A DNA stretch of 64,000 bases from Salminus brasiliensis. Taxonomy: Eukaryota > Chordata > Actinopteri > Characiformes > Bryconidae. The DNA is taken from assembly GCF_030463535.1 (NCBI RefSeq), contig NC_132900.1, positions 29,197,721 through 29,261,720 on the forward strand, given 5' to 3'. Under the pieces are notes generated by a model, which was not told the DNA's origin, made no database searches, and worked only from the letters and a program-made list of their open reading frames with translations. Shown here in pieces: positions 10,575-49,400 of the stretch. The position numbers and the translations under genes are program-made. How positions within the stretch are numbered: position 1 is the first letter of the stretch; each line of letters starts with the position of its first letter.

Positions 10575-12170
10575 AAATACATTAGTAAGGCTGTATTTAC
10601 TTTAATTACATACAAATAATTACACAAACACACTTACAGTGAAACTATAAATTATAAAAAAAATAATATAAACATAGTAAATGTTTTAAATTACTTTTCA
10701 TTTAATATGTTTATATTTTTATTTTGGTCTAAAAACTAACCCCTTCTTCAACTTTTACCACAGTATTTTTAACCAGAGTACTAAGTATGGAATCAGTACT
10801 CATTCCACCTCTGGTTTTACGCCCATGGTGTTTCTCAGCCGGCATCCCCTAACAGCTGCACAAGCGGTCATTTTAATCTACTGCATGAGGCCTAATTTTC
10901 ATGTCATGATGGGCTGACATACTAACACCTGCTCATCTGCCCCCTCACGTGTCTCTGACTGGATAAAACAGTGAGAGGTCACTTTCCTCAATGCCCAGGT
11001 TCACAAGCTTGGGGTGCCATCTAGTGGACAGGGGGTGTTTATGCCCGTCGCAAGCAAACCTAGTATCAGCTAAAGCCTGAAGAAACTGGAACACCAAGCT
11101 ACCCAAGTGGTGCCGCAGAGAAAGCAGGCCAGTGAGAACTCAGCTGGTCATAAAATATCACATGCATGCTGAATGCTACGTTAACAGGCTCCGTTATTTA
11201 AAATATTCAATAAATACAAGAATTTCCCTCACCATTCCCTCTGCTGCACTTATTGAAGGTCATCACATCTCCAGATCACATTTCTCACAAATGTTTAATG
11301 ACCCCTAAAAAGTCCAGTGACTTAATACTAAATACTAATAAAATATTAAATAAATAAAATACCAATAAAGTTTCCTACTGCTGCCGCTCCTGCTTTCACT
11401 GGCTTGACCCGCAAGGGCAGGCAGCCTTCTGAAGCACTGAGGTCTGCCTCAAATCATTATGCGTGTGGACCAGTAGACATAACAGCAGGGATCCAATCAG
11501 GTGGGCAATTTGGCGGCAGTACCACATTGGGAGGTCCATGGGTTTACATTTGGTATGCTGTCTCTGTTACAGTGAGCAGCAATTAATACTATAACACTGT
11601 ACTAAACTTGGGGATTATTGTCAGTGTCCATGAATGTGGTATTTAACATACATAAGACACAAATTAGCATATCATTAATTTCATATAATTTTTTTTTTTG
11701 TCATTTTTTTTGCCTTCCCTCAGCTTCTGCTACCCCTGCTCGAACCCCTGCTTCTGACATGCGACTCTTCAAATAATCTTTAATCACCAGGACATTTTTA
11801 ATTCTCCATTAATAATAATAATAAAAACTGTCCAGCACAAAATGAGCATGTCATTAATTTCAAATATGAATAATCTTCATAATTCTGTGTGTGTGTGGAA
11901 ATTAGTGTTAGGGCTGATTTGATCAGTTTGACAGGGAAACTGTGTCTGTAGGTTTAATAGGACTTTTATTTTGTATTTTCTTCAACCGAAGAACACATTT
12001 GGTCATTTTAAAAGTTCATAATTTCATGATTTTATGTATAAGGTGTTAAAAAATAGGGGTTAAAAAATACAACAAATTTTAACTAAGACATTTCACCACA
12101 CAAACTTGCTTAAATATGCATATCTGAGCGAAATATGAGCAATTATTATCTTCCACCTCACTACATTTAG
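10575..12170. other. Gene-free stretch upstream of atg5
   Basis: AT-rich sequence with no ORF of note and no recognised element. Confidence 0.5.
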
Positions 12171-12615
12171 GCCTCAGCCATCACTGCCGTGAACCTTTCT
12201 CACGGACCTGGCAACCCGGGCATGCCTGTGCGCTCTACGGTTCCTAGGTGGCGACTTTGGCAACCGAACTGAAACTGAACTGTGATGAAGAAGAAGAGGA
12301 AGGAGACGGAGACTAGGAAGAAGAGGCATATGAAGAGAGACTGCTGAGAAAATGTAGGCAGCAGAAATAAACAGCTGTTTAACTGTAGCTGCATTAGCTG
12401 ACACTGCCTTCCCTCCGCTTCTGCTGCCCGGCCCAGGCAGCGGCTCCCTCTGACATGTGACTCTTATCTCCTACAACCAGGACGTTTTTCACCCTCCATT
12501 AAAAGTCTCGGACTTGGCTGCGTGGTTTCTGTGCCAGCCGGTGATTGAGGAGCTCACAGAAGGAGAAGGAGGTGCTGGAGGAGGTGGAGGAGGAGGTGGA
12601 GGAGGAGAGCTGGAG
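12171..12615 (+). promoter_or_regulatory. atg5: Probable atg5 promoter and non-coding first exon
   Basis: The GC rises sharply here in an otherwise AT-rich region. The stretch ends in a GA-rich segment followed by a good donor, ctggag|gtatga, with the last exon base at 12615. The next acceptor in sense is the one before the start-codon exon (15041/15042). Vertebrate atg5 genes have a non-coding first exon, which fits. The transcription start is not defined. Confidence 0.45.
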
Positions 12616-12669
12616 GTATGAACCCAGGCTGCGCCGCAAACCCGCTGGTCTGTCTGGGGGTTGACGCTG

Positions 12670-13165
12670 CGCTGCTAGCCTAGCCTAGCCTAGCTAGCTA
12701 ACGTAAACGTAGGGCGCCTATCTAGCTAACTTAAACTTAGGGTGCCTATCTAGCTACATAGCTAGCCTTCATTACTCGTTCGGAATTGAGAAATATTGAC
12801 CTAAAGGCCTTCTGGTGTGGCTCTGTGGGGAAATAAGCTGTTAGCTAGCTAGCTAGCATAGCTAAAACCACAGCGGTAGCGCTAGCTAGGTAGCTAAGCT
12901 ATCTACTAGCGCTGACTACTGTAGCTAGCTAGCTAACGGTAGCACTAGCTAGCTTTGTTTTTAACAGGTTAATGTGTCGAGAATAACACTTAACGTCGTC
13001 TAATCTGATATTTCAGTAGTTTAATATTCATAAGCTGGTGTAAATTGTGTAGTAACGTTCAGTTTGGTCAGTATTGTTGTAGAAGTCCTAACAATTAGGC
13101 ACAGCTAGCTAGCAGGTTAGCTTAGCTAGATAGCTAGTTCCTTAGCCAACCTGTTTACCTGTTTG
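12670..13165. repeat. AGCT/GCTAGC-rich low-complexity zone
   Basis: Dozens of self-complementary gctagc and agctagct words occur irregularly, without a fixed tandem period. Confidence 0.7.
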
Positions 13166-13371
13166 TAAACTTGTAGCTAAATCTTCATCTAATTTAAGCC
13201 AGATAAGAGAAATGAAGTCTAGCTATAATCTATAATAATATTCTATATAGAGTGCTTCTCATAGTGAGAAAATATGAAATCCCAAATAGGGTTATTAGGT
13301 TTGTAAAACCTCACATTTTAAAAGCATATATGTGCCTGAATATAATATCTACATAAAGCTAGCTACATATT

Positions 13372-13512
13372 GGGTGGAGCACCATCATCATCATCATCAT
13401 CATCATGCTAGAGAACAGTTCCTCAATGCTGGGGGGCTTTATACCCCTCTAGCCCACACCTGGCATTAGGCAGCATGGTGCCAATAGATTCGTGTTTATC
13501 TTCTCCAGAGAG
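13372..13512 (-). mobile_element. MITE-like element fragment, copy 3
   Basis: An internal segment of the family at 5378/6724: caatgctggggggcttta, cccctctagcccacacctggcattaggcagcatgg. An ATC trinucleotide run (13382-13406) replaces part of the element. It joins directly to a SINE head. Confidence 0.7.
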
Positions 13513-13690
13513 TCCAGAGCACCGGGCTATTGGTGACAGGGTTGTGGGTTCGATACCCAGGCCACTGTTGGGTCCTTGAGCAAGGCCCTTCACCTGCTCT
13601 GCTCCCTGGGCGCTGCAGCAGTGGTTGCCCACCACTTCGGGCACGTATGCTCACTGTCACTGTGTGTGTGTGTGTGTGTGTGTTTACTGC
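13513..13690 (+). repeat. tRNA-derived SINE
   Basis: Box-B-like gggttcgatacccagg is followed by the family body gccactgttgggtccttgagcaaggccctt and cgctgcagcagtggttgccc, then a TG microsatellite (13660-13683). The body matches the copy at 35042. Confidence 0.8.
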
Positions 13691-14012
13691 ACGGAAGACA
13701 AGCGTCCAGGCTTTTGTCTGTCCTGCACCAAAGTGGTGGAACGAGCTTCCTCTGGGTGTCCGAACAGCCGAGTCGCTCGCTGTCTTCAAACGCAAACTGA
13801 AGACGCACCTCTTCCGAGAGCACTTGGGCGAATAGAGTACTATGGTCGCCTTATTGTATTGTGTTTAGTAAGGTCTAAGCTTAAAGGTATCTTTGAATTA
13901 TTAGTCTATTCTAACTAGCTAAGGTTTCTTTCTTGGGTAAATAGCAAAGCACTTTGTAAGTCGCTCTGGATAAGAGCGTCTGCTAAATGCCATAAGTGTA
14001 AATGTAAATGGA
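13690..14012 (+). mobile_element. LINE 3' end (L2/CR1-like), truncated
   Basis: An open frame in this stretch reads WNELPLGVRTAESLAVFK then RKLKTHLFREHL. This is the typical C-terminal end of fish L2/CR1-group ORF2 proteins. It is followed by the 3' tail gtaagtcgctctggataaga and gcgtctgctaaatgcc with ATGTAAATG-type terminal repeats. The reverse-transcriptase and endonuclease parts are missing, as in a 5'-truncated copy. Confidence 0.75.
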
Positions 14013-41170
<27,158 letters not shown>

Positions 41171-42073
41171 GCCGCGAGCTCCGGTGTCCCCAGAGTCGGG
41201 AGCTGTGGACAATCAACAGATGGCTCGAACGTGGCTTTGCCTCTCTCCGCCTTGTCCCTGAGGGAATTTTCCGGAAGAAAAACTTTGGTTTTGTTTTGTT
41301 TTTGTTTTTTTCCCCATTTTTTGGGGGTCAATATTCATTTGTCCGTCTCTCCGAGTAGGCGAAAATCTCGGACGCAAAGCTCCTCCGAATCATCGGAATG
41401 ATGGGAAACCACCTGACCGATTTATTATGCATGCCGTAGGGATGTAAACAACATACTGTTTGCTGGTCATCACTGTCAATATCCAGCAGCTACCGGAGTA
41501 TCCGTCACGTAACACATTAGCCTAGTAGTAACAGTAACGTGCACGTCACTGCTTGGAAAACCTGTCACCTCTGTATCCGTTTGAGAGGAAACGTTCGACA
41601 GGAACGACGGAGCGGCATTTTTAAATACTTTATACGTAACAGATGTAACCAGAGTTCAGTTATTTGTTGCTACTGGAGTTTAATGAACACAACGTTACAC
41701 CAGCTGTTAAAGGAGTAATCTGGGGGCGGAGGGAGTGAGTTGGCAGGATTGCTGACTTTCCCCTGAAGTAGCTGATTAAGCAAGACATGTTAAATATCTG
41801 ATAGATGTTGCTTTAGTTTAGAGCGGGGGATGCTAGGCGGAGGTTGCTAACAAACGCTGGACTTGGACTGTTAGCAGTTTTATCTCTAATTTTGCAGTTT
41901 AGTAAAACAATGTTGATAACCTTTAGCTGCTGCCTGATCTAGATGCTTTTCGAGAGACTGTTGAGGGCCGTTTTTAGGCTTGTCTACAACAATGAGATTG
42001 GTGACTGTCTGAATCCAGTGTTTGTTAGCAACGCTAGCCTAGCGTCTCTTGTTGTAAAGTGAAGTAAATAAAC
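41171..42073 (+). other. atg5: Probable atg5 3' UTR
   Basis: Follows the stop codon. The first clear AATAAA is at 42067-42072 (aagtaaataaacac). The true cleavage site is not known. Confidence 0.4.
42067..42072 (+). terminator. atg5: Candidate atg5 polyadenylation signal
   Basis: A canonical AATAAA about 900 bp after the stop codon, with TG-rich sequence downstream (tgtccagactgactgtctgg). Confidence 0.4.
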
Positions 42074-43157
42074 ACATTTCAGATATTAAACATGTCCAGA
42101 CTGACTGTCTGGCACTGACCAGCTCAGTGATCAATCGCATACATTTGACTTTTCACCAAACTGCTCCTTTAAGACGTTTACATCCCTGGTATGCATCTCT
42201 CCCATCTGCTGTCACTCTGCCGTCTGACCTCAGAGTTCGGCCTGCATGCCCTCTACGTGTTGCCTTACATTGCGTACCTAGGTTTCATACTGTCTGCCAC
42301 CGCGCCCGTGCCGCCGTCACAGTATTACAGAGCCTCGTATATCTTTCAACCTCTCTCTCTCCTTCCGTCTCTCTCATCATGACTAACGTGCCGCCGATGC
42401 TCTTAGATCTTCTCTCGGCGCTGTGTTAATTATCAGTTCCAATCCTGTTTGTCGTTAAATGAGACCACTAAACTGCTGTACTCTGCCAAGCCTCCCCTGG
42501 GCGGGGGGTCATTACCGACACAGTTTACAGGCACGTATGAAAAGGGGTGGTGGTGGGGGGGGGGAATGCGTTGAAGGAGGCGTGAAAAGTAGGAAAGGAA
42601 TTATGTCTTGTCTCTGGCAGCAACTGTCATACCAGGAAAACGAAGAAAAGCAAAGGAGAGACCAGGAGGTACCAGAACTTTGGACTCTAGGCGGCATGAT
42701 GACCTCACACACATACACACACAGATCCATGTGTCAGACTACGTGACTGCAGCCTGCATGGGAAGAGTCAGCAGAGGCCCCTTGGGAAGTCTTGCGGGTT
42801 CTGTCTGGTTACAAGAAGCGTCGTCCAGGACACCCCCCCCCCCCCACACCCAAACACCCCCCACGCTCCAGCTCTCTGTTTATTTCAAAGGGGAACTCCA
42901 CCGTATTTCCAAATTTCTGCCTAATTCAGTGTAAGAGATGTTAATACTTTTAGAATGTAGGGGTTGGTGTGGGAATGGTTCCTTAGTAGAGAAACCGGAA
43001 TTGGACCAGGGGACGCTATGTCCATGACTGTGTCCATGACTGTGTCCATCTAGGTCTAATCTAAAAATATTTATTTACTATACGAACCACCAGTGAACCC
43101 AACACATTGACTTAAGGGGTTATGAGTATGAGTTTTGCCTTCGAGCACCCTGTATGT
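42074..43157. other. Intergenic sequence
   Basis: Contains a G-run (42555-42564) and a C-run (42832-42845). No gene recognised. Confidence 0.5.
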
Positions 43158-43518
43158 ACACTATACGGACAAAAGTATTGGGACACCTGCTCATTCATGT
43201 GTCGTTGTTCGCAGTCTAGATCCTGCTGCTGTTGGAGTAACTGTGGCTACTGTCCAGGGAAGCGTTGCTGTGAGGGTTTGATTTGCATTCGGCGACCAAA
43301 GCGTTCAGGGAGGTCAGGATGCTGGATGATGATGATGATGATGGTCATGATGATAATCATCACCACCCCAACTCATCCCAGATCGGCTCCAGAGTCCCCT
43401 AATCTTTTGGCAGTAGTTCTCTACAGAGACTAGACGAGCTGCGGTTGTGTGCTTTTTGCACATATGGGTCAGCAACAGGCGCAGCTCAAAGAAGCCAAAT
43501 GCATTCATTGTCAGACTT
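43158..43518 (+). mobile_element. MITE-like element, copy 8
   Basis: Starts acactatacggacaaaagta followed by ttgggacacctgctcatt and continues with gctgtgagggtttgatttgc. The interior has a GAT run (43325-43345). It ends at gccaaatgcattcattg, without a clear distal terminus. Confidence 0.7.
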
Positions 43519-43887
43519 TTTTTTATAAATATATGTTTATATATTTATTTATATTGTTATTATTATTATTATTAATTTGGGTGGAGTTCCCCTTTCATTA
43601 GCTTCCGCTCCATAATCCAGTTCTCACAGTTTTACCCTTTATGTGGTTGATCAGTCAAGGCAGTAGCTGTAGCCATGAGTTGACAGTCTCATGTCGTGTC
43701 AGAACCCACATAAGAAAGTCTAGTAGAGCTTCTTGGCTGCATGCAGCGCAGGTTAAACACCAGACCTGTCTTTGTTGATCGACTGCGTTGAGGTTAAGCT
43801 GAGAACTCTATTAAAATGGAAATAAATGAATAACTCTTAACTCTTCTAACGACAGTGTGTGGATTCTAACGTCCTAATAGTTGTCTG

Positions 43888-43920
<33 letters not shown>

Positions 43921-44880
43921 TTTGTTGTTGTTTATTTATTTATTAATTTTATTCATCGCAGAAAAAGCACTGAGGTGGATGAGGAACGTCTCCGTCTTCT
44001 GGACGTCAGTAACCTTTGCTCGATTCGCTGCGGTTAGCTCAGTTTCAGCCCGTCTGTCCATCATAGGAGTGCAGCGTAATCTTCAGAGTGGAAGCTAGGT
44101 GAGTCAGAGGTCAGCCTGCTAGGGGCAGTCATACTGAGATGGTAGAAGGTGCTACCAGGCAATATCTCTCCTGCCCTGCTTTTAAAGCCTCAGGCAGCCT
44201 CGGGCAGCCTCGCTGCGCTTGTAACTATTTAGGCTCCACCACATTTGTTTGTGTTTAGTTCGTTTGGAAGGGATGCTGGAGGTTGGGAGGTTTGGGGGGA
44301 GGGGGATGGCGGAGGTTATGGGGGGTGGTGGTGGTTTCAGACGATTAACAGCTGAGAGTGATTATTCGCTTATAGGAATAAGTGAGTGTACTCGGCCAGA
44401 CACAGACAGACCGCACGGCTTCCGCTCGGACGACCTCGCGATACATTTAGGAGGAACATCTTGGGATTGTTTACTGAGTGGGTTTTTTTTTATTTTTTCC
44501 TTTCTGTCTTGAACGTGGGCTCCAGACTCCCTCTGCGATTTGAATTAATGTACGGAAATACACTCACTAAACTGTGCTCTCTGCTCTCTTTTAACACTTC
44601 CCAAGCAGTTCCAGTCAGGTCACTTTTACTTTCTTCTCTTCTGGACATTTTCTTTTTTTCTTTTCCGTGCTGTGGCTAGCTTTTCTGTCTTTTGCTACAG
44701 TTAACTTAAAACAAAAATGCGTACCATGTGATTAAATGATATTTTGTAACTACGAAATGTTTCCTTTGATTCTTTTAGATGCGATTTGTGATGGTTGGGT
44801 TGATATGGCCCCCATGAAATGCCCCCCCCCCCACTTCAAATTGTTTACCCATTCGCCTTGACGTAATGCAGAGTGTTCTT
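43519..44880. other. Intergenic sequence with CT microsatellite
   Basis: CT run at about 43887-43920; otherwise nothing recognised. Confidence 0.5.
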
Positions 44881-44934
44881 ACCACAGACTAGAGCCACAT
44901 GGATTTACACCGATCAGAAATGGTTGGGGTCGGA

Positions 44935-45055
44935 TCCCATGGGACACTTGTGGAGTCCGTGCCACGATGGGTCAGAGCTGTTTTGGCAGTACTAGACAGG
45001 TGGAGCTACACAGTATTGAGCAGAAAGTTAAGGCTGATTGGTGGATATATCATCA
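44935..45055 (+). mobile_element. Tc1-like 3' relic
   Basis: The stretch cttgtggagtccgtgccacg then atgggtcagagctgttttgg and cagtactagacaggtgg resembles the last part of the transposase gene and the 3' end of the same Tc1 family as the 37585 relic. Only this tail is left. Confidence 0.55.
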
Positions 45056-46233
45056 TTAAATCCCAGCATCAGTGGATCTTCGCGACGGCTTAGGTGGTTA
45101 AAATGAGAATTAGAACTGCAAGAGTTTTTGTTTTATTTGATGTTTTTGTGTTTTTTTTTTGTTGAAGGAAACTCATTGAGAAATTGCTAAATAATTCTGG
45201 GTAGCCATGCCCTTATGCTACATTCCATTTATCTCCGAAGTCGGATGTTGAAGTTGGGAATAACGTCACACCAACTTGATCATGTTCCGATAATTATACC
45301 CTATTTTTAAAAAGTTAGCTATAGACTTTGCTTTGACAGTACTTTAGCGGTGTTTTGTGGTGAATCCAACCAAAATATGTCCCAGGTTGATGACCATTCT
45401 TTTATACCGTATTATACCGTATCTAATGCGACACAAATAAATAGAAGTGCCAATAAATATGTACCTCTACTGCTTTTATCATTGTAGTCTTACGGTGCGG
45501 CCACCGACCCTGGGTTGGTGAGGCTCTCCTGACTTTTGAGTAGAAAATCTGGCTAGTGGGGGATTTCCGGTAGAAAGGTCCTGCTTGGAACTCGGAAATT
45601 CCGACGTCCCGCTTCAAATGGACCGGCAGCTTTAGTTTTGCCTTTGAGAGCAGACAGTTCTATTTCACTCATAGTTGCCGAATTACAATATTGGTCATTT
45701 TAAACTAAAACTACTGGAGTATAAAATAAATATAAAAAATTCATCTTGAAATTAGGACATAATGTAAAAAAACAATCGTCAGATTCCAATTATGTCAAAA
45801 AGTGAAAAACGACAAGGGTTTTGTGTGACTGTGACGATGTGTTCGGCTTTAAGCTACGATGACAAAAAGAGGTTGTTTAAAAAGATGAAAGAAAATGATC
45901 ATGGAAATAGGAAGATGGAATAGGACTTAAATATATTTTAAAAAATCAATAAACAAAAACAATACGTTTGATTTCTGAAGTGGTTCCGGTAAAGAGGGAG
46001 TGCAAAGCTGTAAAACAGTAACCACCTTTAATTCAGGTGACTCCTGAGACCCCCATCATTCTGTGCCCGGAAGTACAACCTCATTCCCAGTGGGAGGAGT
46101 GTGAACACTGTTAAACAATGCAGTTCCTGGAGGCCGAAAACAACCAAAATAAATGATTTCTTAATTAATTCTGAACATTTTCACTTTTGGTTTTCAGGGC
46201 GGCTGGGAGCGCAGTTTGCTCCCACCAGCCACA

Positions 46234-46236
<3 letters not shown>
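45056..46236. other. Intergenic sequence, no assigned content
   Basis: AT-rich, no ORF or repeat recognised. Confidence 0.5.
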
Positions 46237-46273
<37 letters not shown>

Positions 46274-46321
46274 GGGGGTGGCTGGCAATGGGAGTTGGGG
46301 GGGGGGGGGGGGGGGGGGGGG
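46237..46321. repeat. (GT)n microsatellite and 25-nt G run
   Basis: GT run 46237-46272, then a G-rich spacer and an uninterrupted run of 25 Gs at 46297-46321, followed immediately by gcgctc. Confidence 0.9.
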
Positions 46322-47287
46322 CGCTCTTCTTTGTGGTGGAGTGGACATCAAAGCAGGCCGAGCCACTCTTCATGAGTTCATTAAGTAAAGCCGTCCTGGC
46401 CCTGCTCTCTCATTCCTGTAAAGCCGTCACTAAAAAGATCACAGGCTCCCGTCTCCTCCTCTTCCTCTCCTTCCTCTCGTCCGTGTTCCATCCGTTGGTG
46501 CATGGTCACCAGCGCCTTCCTGGTCCGACCACTTCTCTCTCTCTCTCTCTTCCTACACGAGCGGGAAATAGTTTGAGAAGACTTATGACCCCCTGTTTTT
46601 TTTTTTTTTTTGGGGGGGGCCCAGGAAGCCTTCTTTGATGCTCATGTAATGATTAAGCAGACAGGGGCTCAGGTCGCTTTCCCTCTTTCCCTTGTTGGAG
46701 ACCTATTCCCTCGTCCCCCCGGCGAGTCCGGGTCTTCCGAACTTCCGGATGTCTTGTTGGTGTAAAAGTAAAGCGGAGACGTCTCGAATCCCATAACCCA
46801 GCCACGGCCTGTTAAGTTATACGAGGTGTTGGGAGAAAACTTTCCCCTCCGTCCTCGCCCTCCCTCCCCTTCAAAGACTTAAGGAGTACACCTGGATCGG
46901 AGCATTGGGAATGGGGGGTGGACAACTGCGGAGGAACAAACAACAAAACTCTCCCTTCTTCCAGAGGTGCTCTCTCTCATTTTCAACAACCCCCCCCCTC
47001 CTCCTTCCAGCCTCCTACTGGGGTAGAGCTAACCTGTCATTAACCCAGGCCCCTAATTGGCAGGTGCTGAGGGGCTCCGAGACGCTGTGATCAGTCAGAG
47101 GACAGGACAGACCCGTGATCATGCCCTCTTCATTCACGTCCTTGCAATTTGCTACCTTCTTTGTTTAGCCTTCCCCCCCCCCCTCCTAAATCTCTTGCAC
47201 CGGAGTGGTCATCCATCTCATTCTGGTTTTTGGTTTTGCCCAGCAGAAGGGCATCCGGGCAAGGGGGAAACGGTGCCAATGACTATT
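46322..47287. other. Intergenic sequence
   Basis: Contains a short CT run near 46535, a T/G homopolymer pair at 46596-46618 and C-runs near 46990 and 47171. No gene recognised. Confidence 0.5.
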
Positions 47288-47370
47288 TTGACAAATGTTT
47301 GTGGACGCCCCTTCTAATGACAATGAACACATTCGGCTACTTTGAGCTGCGCTTATTGCACACAATCGCA
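47288..47370 (+). mobile_element. MITE-like terminal fragment, copy 9
   Basis: The words gacaaatgtttgtggacgcc, cctt and acattcggctactttgagct correspond to the terminal region of the family. Confidence 0.6.
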
Positions 47371-47399
47371 GCTCGGCTGTTGCCATTGCCCTTAAGAGC

Positions 47400-47407
<8 letters not shown>

Positions 47408-47453
<46 letters not shown>
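47408..47453. repeat. (GT)n microsatellite
   Basis: Uninterrupted GT run of about 23 units. Confidence 0.95.
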
Positions 47454-47457
<4 letters not shown>

Positions 47458-49400
47458 GTGTGCATGTTCGAGGCGGACTGGCTGTGTGGTTTGTGGCTCC
47501 TGGCTGGCTGTGAAGAACGGAAGACTGTAATTTGTTGTACAAAGAAATAATCTAACTCTTGGCGTACGAGAACAATCGGGACGCTCCAGCCAGACCAGAA
47601 AACAACTCCAATGACAAGTTCTCCAGTTCTAGAGTCATTCCAGGATCCAAATCTGAAACCGCTATGTGTTTTTGACCCGTCATGAGCCATTGCAGCTGCT
47701 GGAATAGCAGCGCCGTTACTCCACAGGCAACTCGTGCCCCATGCCCTGGCTTAAACAGCAGCCAGGTGTTAGGCATCCGTCTCAAACCCGCCGTAGGTAC
47801 CAGTTCAGGTGCTGCTCCGCTGGATGTGCCGGCGGTATGACGAGAACCTTCTTTACAGTAAACGACACCTCGAGCTCATTTGCCATGTTGCCTTATTTAG
47901 AAAGAATCAAACAACAGATTTGAAAGAGCAGCTGGTTCTTGTCAAGCCTGGTGGTTTCACTGACTCACTGACTGTTGCTGCTGGTGGCGGGACCCTACAG
48001 GAAATGAGGAAAGTCAATTATCATTCATAATTCAAAAGCTCACATGTGGCCCATAAATTGACATGGAATGTGGATCGGAAGTCCTAATCATGCTCTGTGA
48101 TCTGCCGCAGTCCTCGTTCCCTGGAAGGCGGGAGGCGGCGGACGTGCATGGGTCAGGGCCACGTTTTCCAGCACGTGGTGTTACGCCGCATTACCGCCAG
48201 GCCAGCCGCTGGTCCCCTACAGTTGGAAGAAGACAAGCTGTACGAGCCTTCGGTTTGCGCTGAACCTCCGCGCCCTTCTACCAGCTCCTAACTGGAAAGG
48301 CTTGGAGTCTCAGATGGCCGCCCCTAAGGCATGGTCTTTGTTGGGGACCAGTGTCCTGATCATCTCCTGCTTCTCCTCCTCTTCTACTTCTTCTTCCTAC
48401 ACACTCAGTGTCTGTGTCAGAGCCTGGTCCCCATCTGTTTTTTCTTTAATGTGCAAGGCCATGCTTTGGGCCTGATGGGACACATGGGAGACACGTTACC
48501 TCAAAGCCCCCAGGGGTCTTCTTGAGTCACTGTCGACTGTTGTCTTTCAACTGTTTAAAAATTCTCTGCTGGAGAATGCCTGTTTACTGTAAGTGCCATT
48601 TGCAGTGGCTGTTTTCTGGAAATATCTGTGGTGTCATGAAAGACGAGCATTCTTTCAGCCAAAAAAAAAGTTTGTTTTTGTGCGCGAGCACTGGAGTGGG
48701 GTGGCGGGTGGGCTGTAGGCGGGCTGTAGACATCGCCTGTGATGTTTATTAAGAATGAGGACGCAGATGGCGACCTCGGCGTTGAGCTACGTAGGTGTGA
48801 ACGATCTCTTTGACTTTCATTGCATACTTTAGAACCGGGCCTGAATTGATCTTTTGGCTGCGAGAGTTGGGAATGCACCATATACACTCCCACAGAATCT
48901 CATAAGCATACCATTCTCAGCGTTATGTTGCCATTAGAGCCTCTATCGCCCAATTAGCTGGCGGCTAATCTTATCAGCAGGCCAAAATAGCTCAATTTTC
49001 TTGATCAGTCGTCACTTCTGAGTACAGCCTCCGAGTGGGATGGCTCTGCTCTAGGGTCAGGTTCCTCAACCGTCGAGGCCGATCTCAGTCACTGCCACCG
49101 ACCTTAGATCAGTGCTATACCCCTCAAGATGCCCCAGGCTCGCCCACTCCGCTATTGAAGCCTTCGCTCCTTTTATTTTCGGCCTTGGTTACGAAGGCAG
49201 CGGAACCTTCTTTGCGAATATCTGAGCGCTCTGTTTCCCCAGTAGTAATAATAAGATACTGGAAAGAAAACAGGGGGCCAGTTCAAACACAAAGTGAAAA
49301 TGCTGAGTCAGACAATGAATTCCATGATTCGCTCAGTCGTTCGATTCATTGAATTCAAATCGAATCGGCCTAAGATGATCTGGGGCATCTTTATATGGGG
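47454..49400. other. Intergenic sequence near prdm1 3' end
   Basis: No gene recognised. 48885-49020 is a candidate conserved element (see separate entry). Confidence 0.5.
48885..49020. promoter_or_regulatory. Candidate conserved non-coding element
   Basis: Unique sequence free of repeats, with clustered sites resembling homeodomain (ccaattagctgg, ggctaatc) and GATA (cttatcagcag) motifs. Conservation is untested. Confidence 0.25.

Noticed and set aside
1..12170. A coding gene upstream of atg5
   Set aside because: No exon-like frame with conserved content was found on either strand. The next gene in the syntenic order must lie outside the window.
13530..13835. Several overlapping 70-100 codon frames
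   Set aside because: They cross a SINE, a TG repeat and a LINE tail. Only the LINE C-terminal part is meaningful, and it is a truncated relic.
46216..46638. 140-codon frame with Val-Cys and Gly runs
   Set aside because: Translation of a GT repeat and a G run; no gene.
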